DNA from: CAZNPA01 sp964575095
Lineage (GTDB): Bacteria > Pseudomonadota > Alphaproteobacteria > Rickettsiales > SXRF01
Direction: 5' to 3'
Assembly (NCBI GenBank): GCA_964575095.1
Contig: CAZNPA010000007.1
Span: 34,405 to 98,404 of the forward strand
Length of the DNA stretch: 64,000 nt
A program made the translations under genes and the position numbers. Below are positions 44,469 to 54,770 of this stretch, piece by piece; positions within the stretch are counted from its first letter, which is position 1, and each line of letters begins with the position of its first letter. Under the pieces are notes generated by a model that was given only the letters and a program-made list of their open reading frames with translations, did no database searches and was not told where the DNA came from.

Positions 44469-44604
44469 TTTAGCTCCCCCCTTGCGGGGGAGCGGCTGAG
44501 AGCGCGTGCCGCGCACGAAGCTCGAAGCGTGGGGGGGTGTAAATTATTATCCCCCCACGGCTCGGCTTCGCCTCGCCCGCTCCCCCGCAAGGGGGGAGCT
44601 AAAA
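44468..44604. repeat. 137-bp nested palindromic element (MITE-like) between exbB and exbD
   Basis: The outer arms are 28-bp perfect inverted repeats (44468-44495 and 44577-44604), each containing AGCTCCCCCCTTGCGGGGGA. Nested inside is a second perfect 9-bp inverted repeat (CGTGGGGGG, 44528-44536; complement 44551-44559) around an AT-rich centre. No open reading frame fits. The right-hand arm, read on the minus strand, delivers the Shine-Dalgarno of the first exbD. The form is that of a miniature inverted-repeat element or large REP. Confidence 0.8.
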
Positions 44605-44619
44605 AAATCACGTCACTAC

Positions 44620-45426
44620 TCAAGACGCTCCCGTATATTTTGGACTCAGCAAATGCAGCGTTGACGTTTTCTGCGGCGCGACGCGGCGCTGTTCCTCCGC
44701 CCATTTCTCGGCGTCGTCGCGTTTTTTCTTATCGGTATCGGCCTGCTTTTTGCGGTCGGCCTCGAGGCGTTTGGCTTCCTCGACAGCAAGCAGGCGCTCG
44801 TTGCGGCGGAACTCGTCTTCGAGCGAGAGTATCTGCACCGACACGTCTTTCATCGTCGCGCGCACTTTCTCGATGATGCCATCTAATATGTAATGCACGG
44901 CCAGCGCCGGAATGGCCACCGCCAAACCGCCCGCCGTCGTCAGCAATGCCTGCCAGATGCCGCCGGCGAGCAATGTCGGGTCGACGCGCGTGCCGGCGAT
45001 GCTGAGTTTCGAGAACGAGGCGATCATGCCGATGACGGTGCCGAACAAGCCCATCAAGGGTGCGATGGCGGCGGTCATCTCCAGGCCGCGCAGGTGCGAT
45101 TCCAGCACGCGCAGGTCGCCGGAGCCGACGCGCATGATCTCGGCCTCGCGGCTTTTTGGCGACATATCGCGGTTAGCGACGCACTCAAATGTGATGCGCA
45201 TAATGCGGGCCACCGGGCCTTTGATGCCGCCCAGGGTTTTGGTGGCTTTTTCGCGGTCGCCCTGTTTTATTTCGTGCAGCGCCGGATCGATGAAGCTGCG
45301 GTCGAAGACATTAGACTGGTAAAACTGGTAAATTTTGAAGATCGTCACTGCCAGCGCGTAGATGGAAAGCGCCACCAGGCCATACATGACCACGCCGCCT
45401 TTTTCGAACAATGCGATTTCCGGCAT
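44620..45426 (-). CDS. ExbB/TolQ/MotA-family proton channel subunit
   Basis: 268 aa. Three transmembrane helices; the signature LESHLRGLEMTAAIAPLMGLFGTVIG lies in the middle and WQALLTTAGGLAVAIPALAV in the last helix. The C-terminus is a charged coiled coil of about 60 residues (EEAKRLEADRKKQADTDKKK), longer than usual for ExbB. With the two ExbDs and TonB downstream it forms a proton-driven energy-transducing complex. Confidence 0.92.
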   Translation of the reverse strand: MPEIALFEKGGVVMYGLVALSIYALAVTIFKIYQFYQSNVFDRSFIDPALHEIKQGDREKATKTLGGIKGPVARIMRITFECVANRDMSPKSREAEIMRVGSGDLRVLESHLRGLEMTAAIAPLMGLFGTVIGMIASFSKLSIAGTRVDPTLLAGGIWQALLTTAGGLAVAIPALAVHYILDGIIEKVRATMKDVSVQILSLEDEFRRNERLLAVEEAKRLEADRKKQADTDKKKRDDAEKWAEEQRRVAPQKTSTLHLLSPKYTGAS

Positions 45427-45519
45427 AAAGGCAATCCCTTGTTGTGAATTCTATTTGTTCTACTATATCTATGGTATTATGGTCTAGCGCAAAGTGATTT
45501 TTTTTCATAGCATTTTGAT

Positions 45520-46464
45520 ATGTCATCCGACTCGCCACTCCTAACCGTCGTCGTCCCGATGTATAACGAATCGGGCGGATTGGAGTCTTTGTTCAGCGCC
45601 TTGATGCCGGTGCTCGGTAGCATCACGCGCGAGTGGGAAATTCTTTGCGTCAATGACGGCAGTCAGGACGACACGCTGCCGCGTCTCAAGCACTGGCACG
45701 GCAAAGAGCCGCGCATCAAGTTCTTATCGCTGTCGCGCAATTTCGGAAAAGAGGCGGCATTAACTGCCGGCCTGCATCATGCGTACGGTCAGGCCGTGAT
45801 CCCGATGGATGCCGACCTGCAGGATCCGCCGGAGCTGATTCCGGATATGGTGGCCGAGTGGCAAGCCGGATATAAAGTCGTATTGGCGACGCGACGTTCG
45901 CGGCATGGCGAGGGTTGGTTCAAGCGCGCGTCGGCGTGGGCGTTTTATAAATTGATGGGCAGCATGCTCACCATCCGCCTGCCGCAAAATACCGGCGATT
46001 TCCGTTTGATGGATCAGCAGGTGGTCGAAGTCATGCGTCATCTGCCGGAGCGCACGCGCTTCATGAAGGGCCTCTTCGCCTGGGTTGGATTTTCCACCAC
46101 GCACATTTATTACGATCGCGGGCCGCGGGCGGTGGGGTCGGCGAAAATCAGCTTCAAGGCGCTGTGGCGGCTGGCGAAAGATGGTATTTTCTCGTTCACG
46201 ACGCTGCCGCTTCGACTGACCACTTATCTTGGCATCGTGATTTCCGCCGGTGCGTTTTCCTATGCCGGCTGGCTGATCGCCCGCACCATGCGGTACGGCA
46301 TCGACGTGCCGGGTTATGCGTCGATCATGGCGGTGGTGCTGTGCATGGGTGGTGTGCAGTTGGTTTCCATCGGCATTCTGGGCGAATATATCGGCCGCAT
46401 CTACCGCGAGAGCAAGCACCGCCCGCTCTACGTCATCGAAGAAATGACCGAAATTGGGCGATAA
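45520..46464 (+). CDS. GtrB/ArnC-like membrane glycosyltransferase (family GT2)
   Basis: 314 aa. The GT2 fold carries VVVPMYNESGGLESL, ILCVNDGSQDDT, RNFGKEAALTAGL, and MDADLQDPPELIP (metal-binding DxD). The C-terminal third has two transmembrane helices and ends GEYIGRIYRESKHRP. The family transfers sugars to undecaprenyl phosphate for later addition to lipids or glycans. The gene stands alone, divergent from the TonB operon. Confidence 0.88.
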   Translation: MSSDSPLLTVVVPMYNESGGLESLFSALMPVLGSITREWEILCVNDGSQDDTLPRLKHWHGKEPRIKFLSLSRNFGKEAALTAGLHHAYGQAVIPMDADLQDPPELIPDMVAEWQAGYKVVLATRRSRHGEGWFKRASAWAFYKLMGSMLTIRLPQNTGDFRLMDQQVVEVMRHLPERTRFMKGLFAWVGFSTTHIYYDRGPRAVGSAKISFKALWRLAKDGIFSFTTLPLRLTTYLGIVISAGAFSYAGWLIARTMRYGIDVPGYASIMAVVLCMGGVQLVSIGILGEYIGRIYRESKHRPLYVIEEMTEIGR

Positions 46465-46596
46465 TTAGCCCGGGTTAGGTGCAATTTTGCTGCACTTAAG
46501 CCAGAAAATACCATCCATTAAGAGCCATATTTTTAGGCTATTTTTTAGATTCTCTCTTTCCGGAAGGGGAAATGGCATAGATCCAATTTATATAAA

Positions 46597-46625
46597 ATGT
46601 CACAGAAAATTCACAAAACTCTATT
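46597..46625 (+). promoter_or_regulatory. Pho-box-like site upstream of the small lipoprotein gene
   Basis: Three 7-base units spaced by exactly 4 bases, an 11-bp periodicity: ATGTCAC, AATTCAC, CTCTATT. PhoB boxes consist of CTGTCAT-like 7-mers with 4-base AT spacers. A -10-like TATTAG lies at 46641-46646, and the gene starts at 46690. The second and third units are weak matches. Confidence 0.45.
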
Positions 46626-46689
46626 AATTGATTAACTCAGTATTAGAGATTCTTTGTTAGCATGAGAACAGTTAGGAAGGAGACTGTTT

Positions 46690-46854
46690 ATGAAAACAAA
46701 GATCTTCGCTCTTACCGCACTTCTCTCTCTAACCGGCTGTATGATTACTCCTCGTATCGAAATGGCGGAAACGCTGCACTTCGATTACGTGACACCGAAC
46801 ATGACGCCGATGAGCTACAGCGACCTCTTATGCTGCTACGATTGCACCGCCTGA
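46690..46854 (+). CDS. Small lipoprotein (54 aa)
   Basis: Preceded by a strong AGGAAGGAG ribosome-binding site. The signal peptide MKTKIFALTALLSLTGC carries a lipobox (LTGC, Cys17). The 38-residue mature part is acidic to neutral and ends in a cysteine-rich tail (LLCCYDCTA). No family is recognisable. Because it is short it is easily missed, but the signal peptide, Shine-Dalgarno and flanking regulatory sites support a real gene. Confidence 0.72.
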   Translation: MKTKIFALTALLSLTGCMITPRIEMAETLHFDYVTPNMTPMSYSDLLCCYDCTA

Positions 46855-46859
46855 TTTGA

Positions 46860-46877
46860 TTGTCACAAAACTGTCAT
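46860..46877. promoter_or_regulatory. Strong Pho-box match beyond the lipoprotein gene
   Basis: TTGTCAC, 4-base AAAA spacer, CTGTCAT: an excellent match to the 7-4-7 PhoB operator. It lies between the lipoprotein stop and the convergent end of the PEP carboxylase gene, so no plus-strand gene follows directly. The adjoining TTAATTGATTAACT (46883-46896) is also present at 46624-46637, so the gene is flanked by two similar segments. Confidence 0.5.
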
Positions 46878-46890
46878 AATGGTTAATTGA

Positions 46891-49845
46891 TTAACTAACC
46901 GACAGCAGTGCATCATTCCCTTTTTCGCGATTCTGTTCCAGACGCACCTTGCCGTATGCCGGATCGTCTGCGGCCAGGCAGCGGCCGTGCATAACCGTAT
47001 CGCCGGCATTATGAAGCAGGTTTCTCTGCTCCTTGGAGAGATTGCCGTTGTCCCTTAAGAAAAGCAGGAAATCACGGTAATTGGTTTTGCGCTCGATGTC
47101 GTCGGTGAGCTTTCCCAGCGCTTGCGTCAACGCCAGCTGCACGCGGGTATCTTCCATTTTTTGGCCGGTCAGCGCCGCATACGCCATCAGCGCCGATTTC
47201 TTATACGTCTCCACCTGATACCTGAGGTAATCCAAAGCCCTGGTCCTGATGCTATCTTCCTGATCCGGCGGGAGTATCATTTTCTCTATCTTCTCTCTGA
47301 GCGTTCCGAATACACGCCGATGCGTGGCTGCCAACCCGAACGCCATGCGATCCATGGCATCGTGCAAGGCGGGTGATTGTTTACAAAGTTTTTTAACCCG
47401 TTCCGTCGTTTGGTGCGTGCCCATGGCATCATTGAGATGTCCCCATAATCCTATCGAACCGAACCAGGAGGGGATGATGCCGGCCTGCTGATAGGTTTCG
47501 CTCATGCCGATGGTGCGCATCTTTTTAACCGGCTCCGGTTTGAAGATGACAGGTTCTGCCGCTTGCTTTTCTCTGCTATCCGATGGCTTTTCCCGTTCTC
47601 CGCGCGAACCTTTAGTGCCGGCATCAAATTCGCCCTTATAATCGAGCAGTTTCAGTTGAGTACCCATGCCTTCATCTCTAAAATCGTTCGCCTCATATTG
47701 TTCGCGCGTTTTAATCAGTGCGGCAATGGCCTTGTCGTCAATCGCTTCTTCCTCCGCCGATCGCTGGTTCTTCACCAGCCATTTTCCGTCTTCCTTCTTG
47801 AATTTCTCCGCCGCGTTGAGGAACTGGCGGGTGAAGAGGCGTATGTTGGAGCCGGTCGTATTGAAATAATTGAGCAGGTCGCCGCCCTGGAAAGTGAATT
47901 TCATGAAATCGTGTAGCCTGAAATCGTCGACGGTCGCCGAGATGGAGCGCACGCCGTTGCGGTAGGCATCGGAAATACTACCGCCTTCAAAGAACTGCGT
48001 CCGGATGCCGAATTCCGCGTCAACCACGCGCTGTTTCTTATGCGCGGCATGGATGTAGCCCCTCGCCGCCGGTAACCCGCAGCGGCGCGCGCTGTCGCTA
48101 TGCGCGATCTGCACCTGCTGCGTTTTATGGCCGTTGTGACGGACGGCAGCCACTTCCGCAAGATGCTGCTGATAGGCGGGGTTCTGATAGGCTTCCCGCA
48201 TGATTTCAGCGCTTTGCATCATGGTTTGAGGTTCTTCAAACAGCGGCACCACGCCCAGGCACGGCGCTTTTTCCCGACCATGGGCGGCGAATTTCTGCAA
48301 GAGCACCGTCTCCAGCATATTGGCAACGGCCTGGGCGCGCACATTCTCGGCGCTGGCGTTTTCAGCCAGCTGTCCGCATTCGGAGAGCACGTTATTTCTT
48401 ATCATGTCGCCAAAATCCGCCGCCAGCTCCATGCGCCTTAGCGTGTGGTAGGCGATGGGCAGCGGATCGTCGGGACTGTAGGATTTTATCGTCCCCGCCT
48501 CAAGGATGCGCGCCCTGGCCTCTGTGAACCACTGCGCCAGCTCGGGCGGGTTTTCCGTCAGAAGCTGCGTCAGTTTCCGTGTCCGTTCTTCGGGCGTCAT
48601 TTTCTCGTAGCCGGGGATAATAACGCCGACGGCGCGGCTGTATTCGCTGGCTTTTTCGCGGTATTCAATATCGGCAAACCTGAACCCGAATACGCGCACT
48701 TTGCGGATGAGGTCCAGGACTCCGGCGAAAGATTTCTGCCCCTTGAGCGCGATATGGTAATCCGATTCCAAATCCTTCAGGAAGGATTTCTCGTCAAGAC
48801 CGGACCGTATTTTTACCAGCTCTTCCGACAAGGCATCGAAACGCTCGACGATCGTCGGCTTCCTGTCCTGCTTCAGGCCTTTTCTGATGTCGCCGGCATT
48901 GGTGCGAAGGAACGATATATCTTCGAGCAGCGATTCCAGATCCGTCCCGACGCCATTCAGTTTCTTTTCCCATTTGCTTAGTATGTCCGAGGGCGCCGCT
49001 TCGAGAATTTTTTTGAGGTCATCGTGATAATGCTTCACAATCTCGTCGGTGTGCATGGCAACGGCCTCGAGCGTGTCCTCGGCGGTGATATTGTAGTTGC
49101 CGTCCTTATCGCCGGCCGAACCCCAGGACGCAGGCCGTATTTTCAGGTTCAGCGTCAGCGGATCGTAGGTTCCGGATTTCTTTTCGAGCGGCGCATCGAA
49201 CTGCTCATATATCTTCGGCAGATCTTTATAGATGTTCCCCAGCGAGTCGAGCACCATCCGCGTTTCGTCGTAGACGGTGAAATTGCGTGTTTCGCCGTTC
49301 TCCTTTTTGAGCAGCGGGAAGGTCAGGAATTTCTGGATGGCGGCTTTGACCTGATCGATATCGCCGGTGGCAATAGCCTCGGCGATTTCACGCTGCACGC
49401 GCATCGACTCGCGCGAATTGACGTTGGTGGGATGCTGCGTGAGCACCGGCTCGAAGACCGGTTGATTCAATCGCTCGACCGCCGCGTCCGCATCCGTCTG
49501 GGCTTCGACAAAATCTTTCGCACCCTTGGGAGTGCCGTACTTGCTGAAAAAATTATCGCGGGCGGCTAAAGCGGCGATCTCGTATATATGCCCGAGGCGT
49601 GCATAGCCTTCGAGGAGCTGCGTTTTTTCGTCCGGCGACAACCCCGCCACGACGTCATTGAACAACGCGGTTCTGTCGCTATTTTTTCTGCTGGAGCCGC
49701 GCCATGCCGCATCGCGTAACTGGATCAGCTTGTCGGCAATCTTATCGCTGCCGAAATGTCTATTGGTGCGTATCGCATCAATCAAAAGCGTGCTTATGCC
49801 TAACGCCAGCGTAAGGGGGTCAGTCGAGGTGAAAGAGCGGGTCAT
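46891..49845 (-). CDS. Divergent phosphoenolpyruvate carboxylase homologue
   Basis: The 984-aa product has the size and overall order of PEPC. It keeps TQHPTNVNSRESM with the catalytic histidine at residue 138, RVFGFRFADIEYREKASEY, and CLGVVPLFEEPQTMMQSAEI. Other catalytic motifs are altered: SDSAKDAG-type becomes SDSARRCG (Lys lost), the GRGGS loop becomes FFEGGSISD (the loop arginine lost), and the C-terminal NTG is absent. It may be a PEPC with changed chemistry or an inactive relative. It stands alone. Confidence 0.75.
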   Translation of the reverse strand: MTRSFTSTDPLTLALGISTLLIDAIRTNRHFGSDKIADKLIQLRDAAWRGSSRKNSDRTALFNDVVAGLSPDEKTQLLEGYARLGHIYEIAALAARDNFFSKYGTPKGAKDFVEAQTDADAAVERLNQPVFEPVLTQHPTNVNSRESMRVQREIAEAIATGDIDQVKAAIQKFLTFPLLKKENGETRNFTVYDETRMVLDSLGNIYKDLPKIYEQFDAPLEKKSGTYDPLTLNLKIRPASWGSAGDKDGNYNITAEDTLEAVAMHTDEIVKHYHDDLKKILEAAPSDILSKWEKKLNGVGTDLESLLEDISFLRTNAGDIRKGLKQDRKPTIVERFDALSEELVKIRSGLDEKSFLKDLESDYHIALKGQKSFAGVLDLIRKVRVFGFRFADIEYREKASEYSRAVGVIIPGYEKMTPEERTRKLTQLLTENPPELAQWFTEARARILEAGTIKSYSPDDPLPIAYHTLRRMELAADFGDMIRNNVLSECGQLAENASAENVRAQAVANMLETVLLQKFAAHGREKAPCLGVVPLFEEPQTMMQSAEIMREAYQNPAYQQHLAEVAAVRHNGHKTQQVQIAHSDSARRCGLPAARGYIHAAHKKQRVVDAEFGIRTQFFEGGSISDAYRNGVRSISATVDDFRLHDFMKFTFQGGDLLNYFNTTGSNIRLFTRQFLNAAEKFKKEDGKWLVKNQRSAEEEAIDDKAIAALIKTREQYEANDFRDEGMGTQLKLLDYKGEFDAGTKGSRGEREKPSDSREKQAAEPVIFKPEPVKKMRTIGMSETYQQAGIIPSWFGSIGLWGHLNDAMGTHQTTERVKKLCKQSPALHDAMDRMAFGLAATHRRVFGTLREKIEKMILPPDQEDSIRTRALDYLRYQVETYKKSALMAYAALTGQKMEDTRVQLALTQALGKLTDDIERKTNYRDFLLFLRDNGNLSKEQRNLLHNAGDTVMHGRCLAADDPAYGKVRLEQNREKGNDALLSVS

Positions 49846-49932
49846 TTATCAAATTTAACGACTTTACCGCCAATACACAAATTAAGATACTGTGACAATC
49901 AGTAACATGCTAATAAATAAGGTCTTTTATTG

Positions 49933-50325
49933 CTAGAATTTATAGTTATATTTGACCATCAGCAGGTCGGGCGCGGCACTGGCTTCCCAGCGCGAATTAT
50001 CGGGGGCGTAATGCAGCTCGACGCGCTTGATGCCGCCGCGCGACGACGTGTCGCCCGGCACCGAAGAAGAAGACAACCGGTAACGCAGCGCCAGCTTGCC
50101 TCCCGGCACGTCACGCTCAGCAAGGTTGAGGTAGCCTTCGTCAATATGCTCATCGATCGTGCTTGCCAGGTTTGTAATATCGGGGTCGTTGATGCCCATG
50201 GAACTGAGCGCAGCGAGGAGTTTGCGGGCATTCTTCGATTCATGCTCGGGAGGTTCAGCTGCTGCAGCTGGGTTTCCCAGTGTGGCCAACAGCAGCAGCG
50301 CTACTATTAAGCCTTTAGTACTCAT
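49933..50325 (-). CDS. Secreted hypothetical protein (130 aa)
   Basis: Signal peptide STKGLIVALLLLATLGNPA, cleaved after AAA. The mature part has a helical acidic half (EHESKNARKLLAALSSMGIN) and a beta-rich C-terminal half ending APDLLMVKYNYKF. No family recognised. An aromatic C-terminus and alternating strands hint at a small envelope protein. The gap to the upstream gcvPB region (50326-50446) shows no obvious element. Confidence 0.6.
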   Translation of the reverse strand: MSTKGLIVALLLLATLGNPAAAAEPPEHESKNARKLLAALSSMGINDPDITNLASTIDEHIDEGYLNLAERDVPGGKLALRYRLSSSSVPGDTSSRGGIKRVELHYAPDNSRWEASAAPDLLMVKYNYKF

Positions 50326-50446
50326 GTTATAATTATATCACATTTTATCTATTGTGCAATGCACAAAGTATAAAAATGCTAGGTTTTCTGCGGGTTTCAG
50401 TGGATAGGGCTAAAAATGACGCTATTCCAGTCGCTTGGAACCGGCT

Positions 50447-51909
<1,463 letters not shown>

Positions 51910-51913
<4 letters not shown>

Positions 51914-53214
51914 GCGACCTCCTTGGTGCGCGCATCGGCACAGGCCGCTTCAAGCGCACCGCACAAAGCCGCCATATCGGCAACGCTCGTCATTTCGGTA
52001 GCGGCCACCAAGAGCTTTCCGCCTTCGAGCGGCAGGCCGGCGATGATGCCTTGCGCCGCCAGTTTTTTAACCGTGTCTTTAGCGCTGACGGGCAATTCGA
52101 TTACAAATTCGTTGAAGAATGTTTTATTGAGCACTTTGATTTTTTTGATTTTGGAAAGCCGGTCGAACAGTTCGCAGGCGCGTTCATGGTTCAAAACCGC
52201 CAGTTGCTTGAAACCAATTTCACCGAGCAGGCTCATATGAATGGTGAACGCCAATGCGAACAGGCCCTGGTTGGTGCAGATGTTCGACGTCGCTTTCTCG
52301 CGGCGGATATGCTGCTCGCGCGCAACCAGTGTCAGCACGTACGAACGCTTGCCGTCTTTATCGACCGTCTGGCCGCAGAGGCGCCCCGGCATCTGGCGCA
52401 CATATTCCTTGCGGCAGGCGAAAAACCCCAGATGCGGCCCACCGAAACTCATGGGAACACCAATCGACTGCGCTTCGCCGCACACGATATCGGCTTCCGA
52501 CGGCGGCGGCAAAATTCCCAGCGATAAAATTTCATTGATGACCACGACCAGCATGGCGCCGGTCTCGGTGCATTGCTTGCGAAGTATATCTAATTTTTGC
52601 GGCTCGCCGTGGAAATCCGGCGTCTGCACGATAACGCAGGAAGCATCGGCGTCCGGCGCGCCTTCTTTGATGGCGATATCGGGATAGGTGCTGATGTAGG
52701 TCTCGATCAGCTCGCGGTACTGCGGATGCAACGCGCCGTGGATATGGATGTTGGGGCGCTTGGTGAGGCGCCGCGCCATCAGCACCGCTTCGGCGGTGGC
52801 GGTGGCGCCGTCATACATCGAGGCGTTGGCGACATCCATGCCGGTTAAATTCGCGATCATGGTCTGGTATTCGAAAATGGCGGTGAGCGTACCCTGCGAG
52901 ATTTCCGGCTGATACGGCGTATAAGACGTCAGGAACTCCGAGCGCTGCACGATATGATCAACCGTAGCCGGCGTATGGTGATAGTAGCAACCGGCACCCA
53001 GGAAAAACGGGCCAGCGGATGCCGGATGATTTTTTGCCGCCATTACCGAGAGCGCCTTTTCGACTTCGATCTCGCCCTGGTGCATCGGCAAATCGATCAG
53101 CTTGGAGAGCATCTCGTCTTTGGGCACCGAAGAATAGAGATCATTGACCGACTTGATGCCAATAGCCTGCATCATGTCGGCGCGGTCTTTTTTGGTGAGT
53201 GGAAGATAGCGCAT
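51910..53214 (-). CDS. gcvPA: Glycine dehydrogenase (decarboxylating) subunit 1
   Basis: 434 aa, the N-terminal-type half of glycine decarboxylase: RYLPLTKKDRADMMQAIGI, FLGAGCYYHHTPATVDHIVQ, SYTPYQPEISQGTLTAIFEYQ, and MPGRLCGQTVDKDGKRSYVL. It shares one base with the gcvH stop (TAATG). The split arrangement is typical of many bacteria, including some Rhodospirillales, while other alphaproteobacteria carry a single-chain P protein. Confidence 0.96.
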
Positions 53215-53597
53215 TAGGCAGCCAAGCTCTGATAGGCCGCCGGTTCGAGCAATTTGGAAAGTTCGGCTTTGTCGGTTGCGCGAATTTTGCAGATCCAGCC
53301 GCCGTCATATGGCGCGCTGTTGATCAGCGCCGGATTGCCGGAGAGAGCGTCGTTGACTTCCACCACTTCGCCGGAGATGGGCGCATACACTTCGCTGGCG
53401 GCTTTGACCGATTCCACCACAACAAACGCTTCGCCGGCTTTCACCTGACGGCCTTTGGCCGGGAGCTCGACGAACACGAGATCACCCAGCGCCGATTGCG
53501 CGTGGTCGGTGATGCCGACGGTGGCGACATCGCCATCCAGCTTCAGCCATTCGTGTTGCTCAGTGTATTTCAAATTCGCGGGGACGTTCGATGACAT
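53214..53597 (-). CDS. gcvH: Glycine cleavage system H protein
   Basis: The lipoyl carrier of the complex, 127 aa from ATG 53597; the frame is open upstream antisense-like through gcvT, but this start places LKYTEQHEWLKLDGD near the N-terminus as in other H proteins. Lipoylation lysine lies in VVVESVKAASEVYAP. One base separates it from the gcvT stop codon. Confidence 0.96.
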   Translation of the reverse strand: MSSNVPANLKYTEQHEWLKLDGDVATVGITDHAQSALGDLVFVELPAKGRQVKAGEAFVVVESVKAASEVYAPISGEVVEVNDALSGNPALINSAPYDGGWICKIRATDKAELSKLLEPAAYQSLAA

Positions 53598-53598
53598 G

Positions 53599-54705
53599 TT
53601 ATGCACTCTTCTTGGTTGGTTGTTTGGTCCGGGCCGGCATAAAAGTGATGCCATGAATGGCGGCGGGAATCTTTTTTCCCCGCACCTCCACGTCCACCGG
53701 CTGGCCGTCTCTGGTAAATGCGGTTTTAACATAGCCCTGGCCGATGGCAAGCTTGAGCGAGGGCGAAAATCCGCCGGAAGTGAGACTACCGATTTTTTCG
53801 CCGCCGACATAGATATCGGCACCTTCGCGGGCGATGCCGCTTTCTAAGAGTTTGATGCCCACCCTCTTCTTATCCGCGCCATTCGCCAGTTGCGGCAGGA
53901 TTTTATCGGCGCCGATAAACCCGTCGTGGCCTTTGGTGATGACCCAGCCAATCGACGCCTCAACCGGCGTGATGTCTTCATTCAAATCATGGCCGTATAG
54001 CGGATAGCCCATCTCCAGGCGTAAGCTATCGCGCGCGGCGAGGCCAATGGCTTCAACGGCCGGATTGGAAAGCAGCGCTTTCCAGAACTCAGCGGCTTTG
54101 GCAGCGGGAATGCTAATCTCGAATCCATCTTCGCCGGTATAGCCAAGACGGCTGATGAAAATGGGAGTTCCCTTCCATTTGGCTTCCTTCATGCGCATGT
54201 AACCCAAATCGAAAAGCCCGGCATCGGGACATTCCTTGGCCAGCACGCTTTCGGCTTTCGGGCCTTGCAGAGCAATCAATGCATTGCCAGCTAGTTCTTC
54301 AAAAGTGACACCAGCGGGAAGATTTTTCTTCATCCAGGCGATATCGACATCTTTTCTGCCGGCATTGAACACGACAAAGAATTTCTGGTCGGCCATACGC
54401 GTGATGATGAGATCGTCGATGATGCCGCCCTTGTCGTTGGTCAAGACCGTGTATTTGGCAACACCATGCGGCGTTTTCAGGAACGATGACGGCGTGATGC
54501 GCGAGAAAAATTCCGCAGCGCCGTTGCCGCTTACTATCGCCTGCCCCATGTGCGAGACATCGAAGAGACCGGCGCTGGTGCGCGTCCATTCGTGCTCTTT
54601 CATGACGCCGAGCGCGTAATTAATCGGCATGTCATAGCCGGCGAACGGCGCCATCTTAGCGCCAAGCGCGGCGTGTTCCGAATAAAGCGGTGTTTGCTTG
54701 TTCAT
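53599..54705 (-). CDS. gcvT: Aminomethyltransferase (glycine cleavage T protein)
   Basis: Transfers the methylene of the H-protein adduct to tetrahydrofolate. ATG 54705 gives 368 aa beginning MNKQTPLYSEHAALGAKMAP, in line with homologues, rather than the longer frame to 54744. Motifs include FAGYDMPINYALGVMKEHEW, SAGLFDVSHMGQ and the folate-region GYTGEDGFEIS. It is the first gene of the operon; the 65-bp gap upstream is too short for a glycine riboswitch and shows none. Confidence 0.95.
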   Translation of the reverse strand: MNKQTPLYSEHAALGAKMAPFAGYDMPINYALGVMKEHEWTRTSAGLFDVSHMGQAIVSGNGAAEFFSRITPSSFLKTPHGVAKYTVLTNDKGGIIDDLIITRMADQKFFVVFNAGRKDVDIAWMKKNLPAGVTFEELAGNALIALQGPKAESVLAKECPDAGLFDLGYMRMKEAKWKGTPIFISRLGYTGEDGFEISIPAAKAAEFWKALLSNPAVEAIGLAARDSLRLEMGYPLYGHDLNEDITPVEASIGWVITKGHDGFIGADKILPQLANGADKKRVGIKLLESGIAREGADIYVGGEKIGSLTSGGFSPSLKLAIGQGYVKTAFTRDGQPVDVEVRGKKIPAAIHGITFMPARTKQPTKKSA

Positions 54706-54770
54706 GGTGGCCAATATAGTGCGCCACCGGCCTAAATCAAGCAAAGCATAAGGAGAAAATAGGCGGGGGA

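Noticed and set aside
46479..46496. Hairpin (GTGCA/TGCAC) after the GtrB-like gene as a terminator
   Set aside because: Only 5 bp of stem and no T-tract.
53598..53822. Longer N-terminus of gcvH
   Set aside because: It overlaps the gcvT coding region; the H-protein fold starts at ATG 53597.
54706..54770. Possible glycine riboswitch before gcvT
   Set aside because: The gap is only 65 bases and shows none of the glycine aptamer's conserved segments or tandem structure.
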